A DNA stretch of 25,808 bases from Actinomycetes bacterium (GTDB taxonomy: Bacteria > Actinomycetota > Acidimicrobiia > Acidimicrobiales > CADCSY01). The notes below the pieces were generated by a model, which did not search any database, was not told where the DNA came from, and saw nothing but the letters and a program-made list of their open reading frames with translations. Positions 1 through 7,715 of the stretch are shown here, one piece after another (the first letter of the stretch is position 1; each line of letters starts with the position of its first letter). The stretch lies in NCBI GenBank assembly GCA_025464025.1, contig JAODBP010000190.1:1-25808 (forward strand). The letters run 5' to 3'. The translations under genes were made by a program, and so were the position numbers.

Positions 1-2969
1 TCGGTCGGGGGTTCGCCGAGGAGGTCGATGACGTGGCCGGGCGGTGACTGAGCGGCGCGCTCACCGAGCGAGCGGCGACGTCGGTCCACCTGTGTTCGGA
101 GTTGGTCTCGGTGTTCGAGGGTGTCGGCGTTTCGGGCGAGCCAGGCGTCTCGATCCTCTTGTGCAGCTTCGAGCTGGGAGACGTGTGCGGTGAGGTGTTC
201 GAGGTGGCGGCGTTCGTCACGTCGAGCGCGGGTGACGTGTCCGGGCTTCGAGGTTCGGGTGGCGTGTTCTAGCTGCTGCCGGAGTCGGGTGAGCTCTTCG
301 GTCCGGTCGGCGGGCGTGTGTTCGGTGATCCAGTGTTCGAGGTTGGCGAGGCGTGGCGCGAGGACGTCGAGGGTGCCGTCACGGTCGAGGGCTCGGAGGT
401 GTTCGAGCGCGGCGCGTTCCGCGACGGGTCGTCGGAGCGCGCTGGCGAGGACCTGGCGAGCGTCGCTCGGCTGGAGAGGGCGGTGGGTGTCGATGTCGAG
501 GGGGTCGATGACGACGAGGGCGGTGTTCGAGTGCCGGCCACGCGTCATGGCCACGTAGAGGGTCTCGGCGGCGAGGGTGTCATCGGCGATGAGGATGCCG
601 TGGTCGATGGTGACGCCTTGGGCCTTGTGGGGGGTGAGGGCATAGCCGAGCGTGATGTGCTCGGCGACGTAGTCGGCGGGCAGTCGCAGGCGACCGCGTC
701 CGGTGAGGTCGGACACGGTGAGAGCGCCGTCGGGGTGGCGGGCGTCGACGAGCCAGCGGTCACCGTTTCGGACCCAACCGTCGCGGCCGGTGACGAGTTG
801 GCGGTCGTTGCGTGTGGTGACGATCTCGTCGCCGACCCCGACGACCTGCGACCCGATGAGCAGGCCACCCGGTTCGACGTCGCCGTGCTCAACCCGGGCG
901 GCGCGGGCGCGTCGGCTGAACGCGTCAACGGTGTCGTGGTCCGCGGCGATCACGACCACCGACTCACCGGCGCGGCGGGCGTCGCGCCACCGGTTGAAGG
1001 CGTCGTCGACGACGGCGAGGCGGTCACCGCCCACGATCCGCCCGTGCTCCTCATAGGCGTCGAGGGCGTCGAGGTTGCCGGCTCGGAGGTTGAGGCTTGC
1101 GGTGGCTTCCCACGGCTGCGTGAAGCGGTGGACTTCCTGGAGCTCAGCGGCGTTGGTGTCGGCGGCGAGGAGGCGGAACATGCCGCCGGCCTCGATGGCG
1201 CCGAGCTGGGCGTGGTCACCGACCAGCACCAACTTCCCGCCGACCTGCTCGGTGCGCTCGAGGAGCCGGGCGATGTCACGGGTTGCGACCATGCCGGCCT
1301 CATCGAGGATCACCACCTCCCCGACACGTAGCCGCCATGTGGTGCTGGGGCCTTCGGGTCGGGCCTGCTCGAACAGGAACTTCGCGATCGTGTCCGCCGA
1401 GATGCCCGCCTCGTCGCGAAGGACGCCCGCCGCGGTGGCCGACAGGGCCAGGCCCCGAACCGGGATCCCAGAGGCGGTCCATGCTTGAGCGGCGGCGCTC
1501 ATGGCCCGGGACTTCCCGGTCCCGGCCGGGCCCACCACGCACACCACCGCGTCTCCCCCGCCCGCCGCACACGTCACCGCCGCGGCCTGATCCGCTCCCA
1601 GGCAAGCCCGGGTGATCGCATGGTCGATCGAGCCCGCGTCAGTGACGGCCCGTCCCGAGTCCTGGCCCGCGAGGGCGACGTCGAGGACGTGCTGCTCGAT
1701 CGCCAACGTCGTGGTCGTGGTGTAGCGGGCAGCACCGTGCGGCTCGAACACCGACCTCCCGTCGCTTCGCCGCAACGCGTCCGGCACCTCCAACTCGGTG
1801 CTGAAGCAGACGACAGCACCGTGTCCCAGGACCTCGTCCACGGTCGCCTCGACCCACCGGCGCACCCGGTCCGCCGACCCGACATCGGCCGAGGCGCGGC
1901 GGGCGACCTGCTGGACCACATCGCCGCGACTGAACGTCGAACGGGTCGTCACCAGCTCGTCGAGCACCTCGACCACCACATCGGCCTCGTGTGCAGGCCG
2001 GCGCGTCCGAGCCACCGTGTCCGGGATCCAGGACTCGGCCGGATGCCCGACCCGTACTGCTTCGTCACGCCACCGGTCATGAAGCCCATCATCAGTCACC
2101 TCCTCGACCTTCTTGACCGTACGGGTCGACAGCACGGCCTTCTCGAACACCTGACGCCGCTCCTCCGGCGTCAACGCCCGAGCACGCTCGACCTCCACCT
2201 CCGCGATCCGTTCCCGGGCCCGGACCTCGACCTGCTGGCGACGAGACGAGTAGTGCTGCCGCAACCCGTCCGGCACACCATCGACCTCGGCCTGGCCGTG
2301 CCGATCCACCTCCGACCACACCACCCCGAGCCGGGTCGAGAGCTCGGCCCGCAGAGCCGCCTGGTAGAGCACACCGGCCGGCTTCAACTGGCGATGCAAC
2401 GCCCGACTGTCCAACGCCCGCCACTCCCCATCGCTACAGCGAACCCGTCCGGACACCAGGACATGGGTGTGGAGCTGCGGATCCCCGGCACGCGATGTCC
2501 GATGCACGAACGCCGCGGCCACCAACCCGTCCGTGTCGACCTGACGGATCCCGGCCTTGCCCTGCCGTGAGAACGCCGCGTGCTCCTCGAGATATGCAAG
2601 CGCGGCTCGGACAGCGGCGTCATGCGCCTCCCGGACATCCATCCCGACCTCACCATCACCGACCGCCCACAACGCCGAGACGGACTTCGGGGCCGAGAAC
2701 GTCAGATCCCACCCCGTCACCCGATCCGCGCCATCCCGGACCCGATACGACTTCCCGAGCAGCTCACCCGTCACCGGGTGGATCCCCTCGAACAGGCGGC
2801 GGAGCTGCTCGCCCGACACCTCACCCTCCAAGCCCGCCGCAGCTGAGCCGTTCCCGACCCACTCGCCGGCCGCCTCACCCCGCCCCGCGTAGTAGTCCTC
2901 CACCCCCGCCGCCACCGTGTCCGTGTAGTAGGACACCGACGAAGGCGTCACCTTCCCCCGGCTCAACAC
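1..2969 (-). CDS. MobF-family relaxase with helicase domain (TrwC/TraA type), C-terminus beyond window
   Basis: Nicks the element's transfer origin and unwinds the strand during conjugation. The frame is open from 2969 to the left edge, giving 989 residues. I chose GTG 2969 because the protein then begins Val-Leu-Ser-Arg-Gly-Lys followed by paired tyrosines (Y14-Y15, Y26-Y27), as in TrwC relaxases; TTG 2966 is an alternative. The relaxase domain has LTFSAPKSVS and the metal-binding histidines H156, H167 and H169 (in GDPQLHTHV). A RecD/TraI-like helicase follows, with Walker A GPAGTGKS at 480-487, Walker B LDEAG around D556, and later motifs TPHKAQG and AMTRGRH. The start overlaps the stop of the small upstream ORF by 7 nt. 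The C-terminal end is missing only because the window stops. Confidence 0.93.
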   Translation of the reverse strand, partial: MLSRGKVTPSSVSYYTDTVAAGVEDYYAGRGEAAGEWVGNGSAAAGLEGEVSGEQLRRLFEGIHPVTGELLGKSYRVRDGADRVTGWDLTFSAPKSVSALWAVGDGEVGMDVREAHDAAVRAALAYLEEHAAFSRQGKAGIRQVDTDGLVAAAFVHRTSRAGDPQLHTHVLVSGRVRCSDGEWRALDSRALHRQLKPAGVLYQAALRAELSTRLGVVWSEVDRHGQAEVDGVPDGLRQHYSSRRQQVEVRARERIAEVEVERARALTPEERRQVFEKAVLSTRTVKKVEEVTDDGLHDRWRDEAVRVGHPAESWIPDTVARTRRPAHEADVVVEVLDELVTTRSTFSRGDVVQQVARRASADVGSADRVRRWVEATVDEVLGHGAVVCFSTELEVPDALRRSDGRSVFEPHGAARYTTTTTLAIEQHVLDVALAGQDSGRAVTDAGSIDHAITRACLGADQAAAVTCAAGGGDAVVCVVGPAGTGKSRAMSAAAQAWTASGIPVRGLALSATAAGVLRDEAGISADTIAKFLFEQARPEGPSTTWRLRVGEVVILDEAGMVATRDIARLLERTEQVGGKLVLVGDHAQLGAIEAGGMFRLLAADTNAAELQEVHRFTQPWEATASLNLRAGNLDALDAYEEHGRIVGGDRLAVVDDAFNRWRDARRAGESVVVIAADHDTVDAFSRRARAARVEHGDVEPGGLLIGSQVVGVGDEIVTTRNDRQLVTGRDGWVRNGDRWLVDARHPDGALTVSDLTGRGRLRLPADYVAEHITLGYALTPHKAQGVTIDHGILIADDTLAAETLYVAMTRGRHSNTALVVIDPLDIDTHRPLQPSDARQVLASALRRPVAERAALEHLRALDRDGTLDVLAPRLANLEHWITEHTPADRTEELTRLRQQLEHATRTSKPGHVTRARRDERRHLEHLTAHVSQLEAAQEDRDAWLARNADTLEHRDQLRTQVDRRRRSLGERAAQSPPGHVIDLLGEPPT

Positions 2970-3184
2970 GAGCCGACTACCCGCGCACCCAAGGCCGGCC
3001 GCCAGGCCGGCGACGTTCCCGGCACCGCAGGGTGCCAATGTGTGGCGAGTCGAGTGGTTCGGGCAGATGTGTTCAGGCCAACGTGGATGAGTGGCTGGCG
3101 TGCTCGTCGTCGTGCCTGAACGAGATGGTGGGATGCTGAACGCGGCCTGGTGTTGGAACGGCCACGAGTTCCCGTCGAAGTCAT
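2963..3184 (-). CDS. Possible 73-residue protein between winged-helix gene and relaxase
   Basis: I do not recognise it. The case for translation is positional: its ATG overlaps the upstream gene's stop as ATGA (3184-3181), and its stop sits inside the first codons of the relaxase as GTGTTGA (2969-2963), so it would couple the two neighbours. Against it, the protein is rich in Arg, Ser, Thr and Pro with no evident fold, and third codon positions are mixed, like non-coding GC-rich DNA. It could simply be a translated spacer that carries ribosomes to the relaxase start. The relaxase frame is also open upstream of its chosen start through this stretch, so a longer relaxase N-terminus is another possibility, though family homology argues against it. 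Confidence 0.35.
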   Translation of the reverse strand: MTSTGTRGRSNTRPRSASHHLVQARRRARQPLIHVGLNTSARTTRLATHWHPAVPGTSPAWRPALGARVVGSC

Positions 3185-3582
3185 GGCTGGTCCCGGGTCG
3201 AGCTTGGATCGAAGAGGGTCGGCTGCGTGATCGCCTTGGCCCGGGCCGTCGTACGAGAGATAGAGGCCGCTCGCCTGTCCAGCACGCCAAGCAGGTACGG
3301 ATCCAACCGGTAGCCCGATCGACCGAACCGGCCGTGCTCGTTCCGAATCGACGCGGTCCGGACCACGACACCGGCCGCAAGGAGCCGGCGCACAGCGCGG
3401 GCCGCCGTGTCCTTGCTCAACCCGAGGTCGGAACCGAGCCGTCGCACGTTGGCGTGTGCCACCAAGCTGACGTCCTCAGGTGTCGCGATGCTCACGAGCT
3501 CTTCGAGCACGACCCAAGCCGTCGGTCCCAGCTCTCGGCACCAGGCCCGTCGATCCTCATCCGACAGACGAGGGCCTGTCAT
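3181..3582 (-). CDS. Winged helix-turn-helix DNA-binding protein of the element
   Basis: A 133-residue protein with a helix-turn-helix around residues 45-75 (RRLGSDLGLSKDTAARAVRR, then a short wing-like LLAAGVVVR). This resembles small replication or transcription regulators found between excisionase and relaxase genes in actinobacterial integrative elements. The C-terminal third is basic and ends in a TLFDP-type tail. Its ATG overlaps the excisionase stop as ATGA, and its own stop overlaps the next ORF the same way, so it belongs to one polycistronic unit with excisionase and relaxase. A role in controlling transfer or excision genes, or in element replication, is an inference. No catalytic motif is visible. 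Confidence 0.75.
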   Translation of the reverse strand: MTGPRLSDEDRRAWCRELGPTAWVVLEELVSIATPEDVSLVAHANVRRLGSDLGLSKDTAARAVRRLLAAGVVVRTASIRNEHGRFGRSGYRLDPYLLGVLDRRAASISRTTARAKAITQPTLFDPSSTRDQP

Positions 3583-3764
3583 GCAGACGTGGCGTCGGCT
3601 TCGCCGATCAGACGCTCCAATGCCTGGCGCGGGACCACGATGCGCCGCCCGAGCCGAAGGCTGGGCAGCTGCCCTCGTGCCACCAGCTCATAGGCCAGGG
3701 CGCGAGAGATGCCGAGCGCGACCGCTGCCTCAGGCACGGTCAGCGTCAGACGGTTCCGATCCAT
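3579..3764 (-). CDS. AlpA/excisionase-family DNA-binding protein
   Basis: A 61-residue MerR-like helix-turn-helix protein. The core reads LTVPEAAVALGISRALAYELV, then a GQLPSLRLGRRIVVPR wing, the usual pattern of excisionase-family (HTH_17) proteins that direct a tyrosine integrase toward excision. The ATG at 3764 is preceded by a perfect AGGAGG at 3776-3771 with 6 nt spacing, the strongest ribosome-binding site seen in the element. It is the first gene of the minus-strand operon running to the relaxase, and its stop overlaps the next start as ATGA. The 175-bp gap separating it from the integrase gene's 3' end probably holds the operon promoter. Confidence 0.85.
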   Translation of the reverse strand: MDRNRLTLTVPEAAVALGISRALAYELVARGQLPSLRLGRRIVVPRQALERLIGEADATSA

Positions 3765-3770
3765 GGGAAA

Positions 3771-3776
3771 CCTCCT
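3771..3776 (-). promoter_or_regulatory. Shine-Dalgarno site of the excisionase gene
   Basis: On the minus strand AGGAGG lies 6 nt before the ATG at 3764. It fixes the excisionase start and contrasts with the downstream operon genes, which have overlapping starts and no clear site of their own. Confidence 0.85.
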
Positions 3777-3847
3777 GGAGATCGTCTGAAGGAGAACGAC
3801 CTTTCAGAGGCCCTAAGCGCGCACGGAGGACCAAACAACACAGAAAA

Positions 3848-3919
3848 GTTCACAGCGGAGCCGCACGTCCGGCGCGGAAGCACCGCAATCTGGATCGGGC
3901 CGAACTGAGAACTGTGAAC
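3848..3919. repeat. Inverted 8-bp repeat GTTCACAG / CTGTGAAC in the excisionase-integrase gap
   Basis: GTTCACAG at 3848-3855 and its exact complement CTGTGAAC at 3912-3919 flank 56 bp in the only sizeable non-coding gap of the element (3765-3939). That gap is AT-richer than its surroundings. The arrangement suits paired sites for a dimeric regulator or for element DNA-processing proteins, but no family-specific site can be named. No convincing -35/-10 pair was identified. Confidence 0.4.
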
Positions 3920-3939
3920 GAGTGACGCTCGAGGGACCG

Positions 3940-5142
3940 TTAGAGCTCTAGCGCGGCGATCGCCTTCCGCTTTCCGACATCTGTTCGGCCGTCGTAGTGG
4001 AGCCGGAGCGTGGACTCGCTGTTGCCGAGGATGTCGGCGACGGTCCGGAAGGACTCCCCTGCGTCGAGCATCCTCGTCGCGCAGTAGTGACGAAGGTGGA
4101 GAAGCGTGATCGGTGACTCCCCGCGGGTCGCCTGCCAGCGCTGGGTGATGTCATCCGGTCGCATCGGCACCATCCCGTCTAGCTCCCACGGGAAGACGTA
4201 CTCGGACTCACCCGGCCGGTCTCCCGTCCGAGCCACACGGCGACCCTGTTGCCGCTCGAACGCGGCGACGGCGCCCGCGGTGAGCGGCACATCACGCCAA
4301 TCGGACCGCTTGGTCGGCTTGCGAACGAGCCCGACGCCGGGGCCACCGTCGGCGATCGAATGCGCGACGTGGACCTCGGCAGCGGTGAGATCGACATTGC
4401 CCCACTGCAGCCCGAGCAGCTCCCCCCGGCGCATTCCCGTGCTGGCCAGGATCGTCGCGGCGTCACCCAGCATCGGGTCCTTGTCCTGCACACGCTTGAG
4501 CAGCGCCTTCACCTCATCACCAGAAGGAGCGAACGGCTTCGACCTGACGGTGCGCGGCCGGGCCGCGTCCTTGGCCGGGTTCGAGTCGATCAGCCCGCGC
4601 TTGCGGGCCAGCTCGAGTGCTCGGGCGAGCACGGTGGCACACCGACGGATGTAGGCCGAGCTCTTCCCCGACGTTCGCATGGCGGCGTACAGGTACTCGA
4701 TGTCCTGCCAACCCAGGCGGCTAAGCCTGATCTCACCGAAGCATCGGCCATCGGGCAGCTCGACCGCGCTGAGGACCCTCGAGACCGAACGAACAGTCGA
4801 CACCGTGCTCGGCGCCAGCTCGATGAGCCCGCCATCGATGGCCTGCTGGTAGAGCTGGAAGACCGCAGCGACGGAGCGGGCATTGGTGCCACCCGTCGGC
4901 AGCCGCTTCTCGTGGTCGGCCACGCGGAGCTTGGCCAGCGCCACCTCGGCGTCCTCCCGGGTGCCGCGCACCTGACGGGACGTGCGGCGACGGGCGCCGG
5001 TGACCGGATCACGCCCGATCTCGACGTCGACCCGCCAGACGCCGTCGCGGATCGGGACGACGCCGCCGCTGCCCCGCCGACGCCGCGAATCCGAGGTTTT
5101 CGCCTTCGGCTTGGTGCCAGATTTCCGCTCTACCAACTTCAC
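3940..5142 (-). CDS. Tyrosine-type site-specific integrase
   Basis: Catalyses integration and excision of the element at the adjacent tRNA-Gly gene. From GTG 5142 the protein has 400 residues: a basic N-terminus with an Arg/Gly-rich AP2-like arm-binding segment (VPIRDGVWRVDVEIGRDPVTG), a SAM-like core-binding domain around 90-185, and the catalytic domain with R238 (GMRRGELLG), H349 and R351 (HLRHYCATR), and nucleophile Y383 (LHYDG). The usual second histidine (LGH) is Asn here (LGN), a tolerated variation in this family. The frame stays open back to an ATG at 5298 inside the tRNA, which cannot be the normal start. The GTG at 5142 has an AGAGG-like stretch just before it; TTG 5136 is an alternative. 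It is transcribed in the same direction as the tRNA. Confidence 0.92.
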   Translation of the reverse strand: MKLVERKSGTKPKAKTSDSRRRRGSGGVVPIRDGVWRVDVEIGRDPVTGARRRTSRQVRGTREDAEVALAKLRVADHEKRLPTGGTNARSVAAVFQLYQQAIDGGLIELAPSTVSTVRSVSRVLSAVELPDGRCFGEIRLSRLGWQDIEYLYAAMRTSGKSSAYIRRCATVLARALELARKRGLIDSNPAKDAARPRTVRSKPFAPSGDEVKALLKRVQDKDPMLGDAATILASTGMRRGELLGLQWGNVDLTAAEVHVAHSIADGGPGVGLVRKPTKRSDWRDVPLTAGAVAAFERQQGRRVARTGDRPGESEYVFPWELDGMVPMRPDDITQRWQATRGESPITLLHLRHYCATRMLDAGESFRTVADILGNSESTLRLHYDGRTDVGKRKAIAALEL

Positions 5143-5197
5143 ACCTCTGGCCGCGCAGGCCCTGACCAGGGCTTTAGTAGAGCGAAATAGTAGAGCG
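5121..5197. repeat. Cluster of TAGAGCG boxes beside the tRNA end
   Basis: TAGTAGAGCG occurs exactly twice in direct orientation on the plus strand (5175-5184 and 5188-5197, a 13-bp period). A related box lies inverted at 5121-5132 (TAGAGCGGAAAT on the minus strand, compared with TAGAGCGAAAT at 5178-5188 on the plus strand). They lie 57-136 bp inside the element from the tRNA end, where arm-type integrase or excisionase sites are expected. The function is inferred from position only. Confidence 0.45.
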
Positions 5198-5214
5198 CGG
5201 CGCCTCGGACGCGA

Positions 5215-5240
5215 CAGAGGCCCTCCGAAGAGGGCCTCTG
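5215..5240 (-). terminator. UUCG-loop hairpin downstream of tRNA-Gly
   Basis: A perfect 11-bp stem (CAGAGGCCCTC pairing with GAGGGCCTCTG) closes on TTCG when read on the minus strand, a C(UUCG)G tetraloop of high stability. It begins 13 bp after the encoded CCA of the tRNA. No T-run follows, so it may act as a GC-rich terminator or a processing barrier. It is the only visible obstacle between the tRNA promoter and the integrase gene. Confidence 0.65.
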
Positions 5241-5253
5241 ACCTGGTCTTTCG

Positions 5254-5329
5254 TGGAGCGGACGACGGGATTCGAACCCGCGACCCCAACCTTGGCAAGG
5301 TTGTGCTCTACCAGCTGAGCCACGTCCGC
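5254..5329 (-). tRNA. tRNA-Gly (anticodon GCC), CCA encoded
   Basis: The cloverleaf folds cleanly on the minus strand. The acceptor stem is GCGGACG with CGTCCGC. The D arm is GCTCAGCTGGTAGAGC. The anticodon stem is CAACC/GGTTG around loop TTGCCAA, giving anticodon GCC. The T arm is GCGGG-TTCGAAT-CCCGT, the discriminator is T, and CCA is encoded. The body is 5257-5329 (73 nt). The gene is complete, so integration has restored its 3' half. It probably serves as the attachment site of the element lying to its left. Confidence 0.97.
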
Positions 5330-5440
5330 GTGTTGCACCGGTACTTGCGCACCGGGTTGGAGAGCATACCAAGCCTCGCCGGGGACGCGAACCCGAGCCC
5401 CGTGCCATGCTCTGGCTTCGCCGGACCGTAGGGGGAACTG

Positions 5441-6931
5441 GTGACGTCGATCGAGGACCAGTCGCTGCTGACCGTCGTGCCGCTGCCGACCGTGGCCGGT
5501 CCGCTGCCACCGCTCGGCACGGCCGTGGCGCCCGAGGCGTGGGCCGAGGCCGGCTACGTCGAGCGCGAGTACCTCGTGTCCGGGGTGGCCGACGTCCACG
5601 GGCCGGGCGACCCCGGCAACCAGGAGCCACCGACGCTGTCGCGGGCCGAGATCGTGCCGCTCGGCTCGGTGACCCGGACCGACGTGCCGTTCACGACGCG
5701 CATCGTGGTGCGGGCGCCGGCCGACCCGGACCGGGCCAACGGCGTCGTGGTGTTCGAGCCCATCCACAACGCCGGCGAGATCGTGCCGAGCTGGGCCGTG
5801 ACCCACCGCCACCACCTCCAGGAGGGTGCGGCGTGGATCGGCGTCACCGTCTCGACCGGTGCCCACGTCGGCATCGACGGCGCACCGCGCGGCGGCGTCG
5901 CCTTGCTGCGGGTGCTCGACCCCGAGCGCTACGGCGCCCTGCACCTCGAGCCCGGCGACGCGGCCGACTGGCCCCTGCTCGCCCCTCGCGACCTCGAGCA
6001 CGACCTGGAGGGCAAGGGCCTCGTCGACGTGCTGGCCGACTCGCCGTTCAACGGCGGCGGCGACAGCGCCTCGTTCGGCGCCCTGGTCGAGGAGATCTAC
6101 CGCAGCTACGCCCACAGCCCAGGCGTGATGGCCCAGCTCGCCGCCCTCGTGCGCTCGGGTGGGGCGTCGAGCCCGCTGGCCGGCTACCCCGTCGAGCGCC
6201 TCTACGGCACCGGCGCGTCGGGCACCACGGTGTGGTGGAACGCCTTCCTCGACGGTGGCCACCACGCCCGCAGCAAGGTCTTCGACGGCTTCGTGCTGTA
6301 CGTCGCCACCCCGCCCCGCACCCGACCCGACGACGCCGTGCTGGTCAGCATCCAGTCGGAGGCCGAGGCCGCGTTGGCCGTGGCCGAGGGTGACAGCACC
6401 CGGGCCGACGACCACCCCCGCTTCCGCCAGTACGAGGTGGCCGGCACCGGCCACCGCCTCTGCGGCGCCGACTCGCCGTGGATGGGGAACGAGGAGTCGG
6501 GGTGGGCCACGCTGGCCCCGTCAGGCTCGAGCTCGTCGGGCGACGGCGACCTGCTCCCGTTCGACCGGGTCGTCTACCCCCTCCTGCACGAGCTGTGGCG
6601 CCGGCTCGACACCTGGGTCGACGGCGGCGAGCCGATGCCGCCGAGCGTGCACATCACCCGTGACCCGGCGGCTGCCGACGGCCTGGCCCGGGACGCCCAC
6701 GGCAACGCGGCCGGCGGCCTGCGCACGCCGTGGGTCGACGCGCCGGACGCCCACTACCTCGCCCGCTCCCCCGGCAACCCGCTGCGGGCCGCGCTGCGAC
6801 CGTTCGGGGCCGGGCGCATGCGGACGCTGTACGGCTCCGAGGACGGCTACCGACGCCGGTTCCGCGCCGCCGTCGAGGGCCTCGTGGCCCAGGGCTGGGT
6901 CCGCCCCGACGAGGCCGGCGACTTCAACTAG
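5441..6931 (+). CDS. Alpha/beta-hydrolase domain protein (Abhydrolase_10-like)
   Basis: A 496-residue protein starting at GTG 5441 with a GGGGGA stretch about 6 nt upstream. It resembles the family annotated only as 'alpha/beta hydrolase domain-containing protein'. Features include an N-terminal beta-rich region with VERE-YLVSG, a conserved PFTTRIVVRAP segment, VVVFEPIHN, and a probable nucleophile elbow GTGASGT with S260 (GxSxG). A GTGH stretch later (VAGTGHRLCGADSP) probably gives the catalytic His. No signal peptide is evident. The substrate is unknown; family members are presumed ester or lactone hydrolases. It is the first chromosomal gene beyond the tRNA, it stands alone on the plus strand, and it converges with the DUF4202 gene. 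Confidence 0.8.
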   Translation: MTSIEDQSLLTVVPLPTVAGPLPPLGTAVAPEAWAEAGYVEREYLVSGVADVHGPGDPGNQEPPTLSRAEIVPLGSVTRTDVPFTTRIVVRAPADPDRANGVVVFEPIHNAGEIVPSWAVTHRHHLQEGAAWIGVTVSTGAHVGIDGAPRGGVALLRVLDPERYGALHLEPGDAADWPLLAPRDLEHDLEGKGLVDVLADSPFNGGGDSASFGALVEEIYRSYAHSPGVMAQLAALVRSGGASSPLAGYPVERLYGTGASGTTVWWNAFLDGGHHARSKVFDGFVLYVATPPRTRPDDAVLVSIQSEAEAALAVAEGDSTRADDHPRFRQYEVAGTGHRLCGADSPWMGNEESGWATLAPSGSSSSGDGDLLPFDRVVYPLLHELWRRLDTWVDGGEPMPPSVHITRDPAAADGLARDAHGNAAGGLRTPWVDAPDAHYLARSPGNPLRAALRPFGAGRMRTLYGSEDGYRRRFRAAVEGLVAQGWVRPDEAGDFN

Positions 6932-7046
6932 ACGTGACAGTGCGGAAGGACGACTGGCCTGGTCCCGCCCCGAAGCGGACGGCGACCCGGACCACCGTGG
7001 ATCCAACGCGGCGGTCTGCGGCGTCCGCCGGGGCGGGGCCGGGTCA

Positions 7047-7083
7047 GGCGGCCGGAGGCTCGATCTCGCGGCCTCCGGCCGCC
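7047..7083. terminator. Bidirectional hairpin between convergent genes
   Basis: GGCGGCCGGAGGC (7047-7059) pairs exactly with GCCTCCGGCCGCC (7071-7083) across an 11-nt loop, in the 211-bp gap between the hydrolase stop (6931) and the DUF4202 stop (7143). The stem is symmetrical enough to serve both strands. There is no T-tract. Nothing else in this gap looks like a gene. Confidence 0.65.
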
Positions 7084-7142
7084 GCGCGCGAAGCCATCTC
7101 GGTGCGCGCCGCAGGCGCCCCCACCACGTTGGCGCGCCCGGT

Positions 7143-7715
7143 CTAGAGGGCCTCGAGGGCCCGGCCGACGATGCGGAGGGCGTCGTCGTCGAGCGGCAGG
7201 CCCAGCGCCGCGGCGCGACCCTCGGGCGACATCTTGCGAAGGGTCTTCACCACGACCTCGACCATGTGGTCCTCGCCGAGCTGGTCGGTGAGCTCACCGA
7301 ACTGGGTCTCGACGAACACGAGGCAGAGGGCGTCCTCGAGGGCCTGGACGTCGGGGTCGGAGCGGAGGCGCTCCTTCTTCACGATGGCCTGGACCCGCTC
7401 GATCGTGGCGGGGTCGACGATCCCGGCCAGCACCTGGCCCACGACATCGGCGTGGTGCTGCTGGAGCCGGCGCTTCCACTTCAGGTAGCCGGCCCGCCCG
7501 TCGGGCTCGTCGGCTCGCGGGATGTCCCAGCGCCGGACGTGGTGGGCCCGGGCGGCCAGGAGGAGGGCGTCGGACGGCTCGGCGACGAGGCGGCGGACCC
7601 ACTCGACGGCCAGCTCGGCGTGGGCCTGCTCCTTGGGCCGGCGCTCGCCCCGGACGACGATCGTGCTGGGGTCGTCGGCGTTGGCGGCATCGATGGCGGC
7701 GAATGCCTCCTCCAT
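7143..7715 (-). CDS. DUF4202-family protein
   Basis: A 190-residue all-helical protein matching the DUF4202 pattern as I know it: AARAHHVRRWDIPR near the N-terminus, GYLKWKRRLQQHHA, a basic VQAIVKKERLR, then EDALCLVFVETQF and a C-terminal TLRKMSPEGRAAAL. The conserved His, Arg and acidic positions suggest a metal- or nucleotide-binding helical fold, but no function is established that I can name. I start it at ATG 7715 because this shares one base with the upstream stop (TGATG), a coupling junction; a longer reading to 7766 would overlap the upstream gene more deeply. It is the last gene of the long minus-strand run and is followed by the hairpin at 7047-7083. Confidence 0.82.
   Translation of the reverse strand: MEEAFAAIDAANADDPSTIVVRGERRPKEQAHAELAVEWVRRLVAEPSDALLLAARAHHVRRWDIPRADEPDGRAGYLKWKRRLQQHHADVVGQVLAGIVDPATIERVQAIVKKERLRSDPDVQALEDALCLVFVETQFGELTDQLGEDHMVEVVVKTLRKMSPEGRAAALGLPLDDDALRIVGRALEAL

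Larger units (their letters stand above)
1..5257 (-). mobile_element. Right-hand end of an integrative conjugative/mobilizable element at tRNA-Gly
   Basis: A tyrosine integrase lies next to the 3' end of an intact tRNA-Gly gene. Beyond it come an AlpA-type excisionase, a winged-helix regulator and a MobF relaxase-helicase, the standard core of an actinobacterial integrative element that recombines into a tRNA 3' end. All visible genes are on the minus strand. Third codon positions and overall composition are less GC-extreme than in the genes right of the tRNA, which supports acquisition. The attachment core is expected in the 3' half of the tRNA (about 5254-5300). The second copy, any type IV secretion genes and the cargo must lie left of position 1, so self-transmissible versus merely mobilizable cannot be decided here. 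Confidence 0.82.

Noticed and set aside
318..2570. Long plus-strand open frames opposite the relaxase
   Set aside because: They are antisense shadows of a GC-rich gene. The minus-strand frame carries all relaxase and helicase motifs, while the plus-strand translations have none.
3805..3814. Direct repeat CAGAGGCCCT shared with 5215-5224 as an attachment-core copy
   Set aside because: The match stops after 10 bp, and the 5215 copy is half of the terminator stem. The far attachment site should resemble the tRNA 3' half, which is not present elsewhere in the window.
5143..5298. Integrase start at ATG 5298
   Set aside because: This ATG lies inside the tRNA-Gly gene and the extra 52 residues encode the tRNA and hairpin sequence. 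The frame there is open by chance or by integration.
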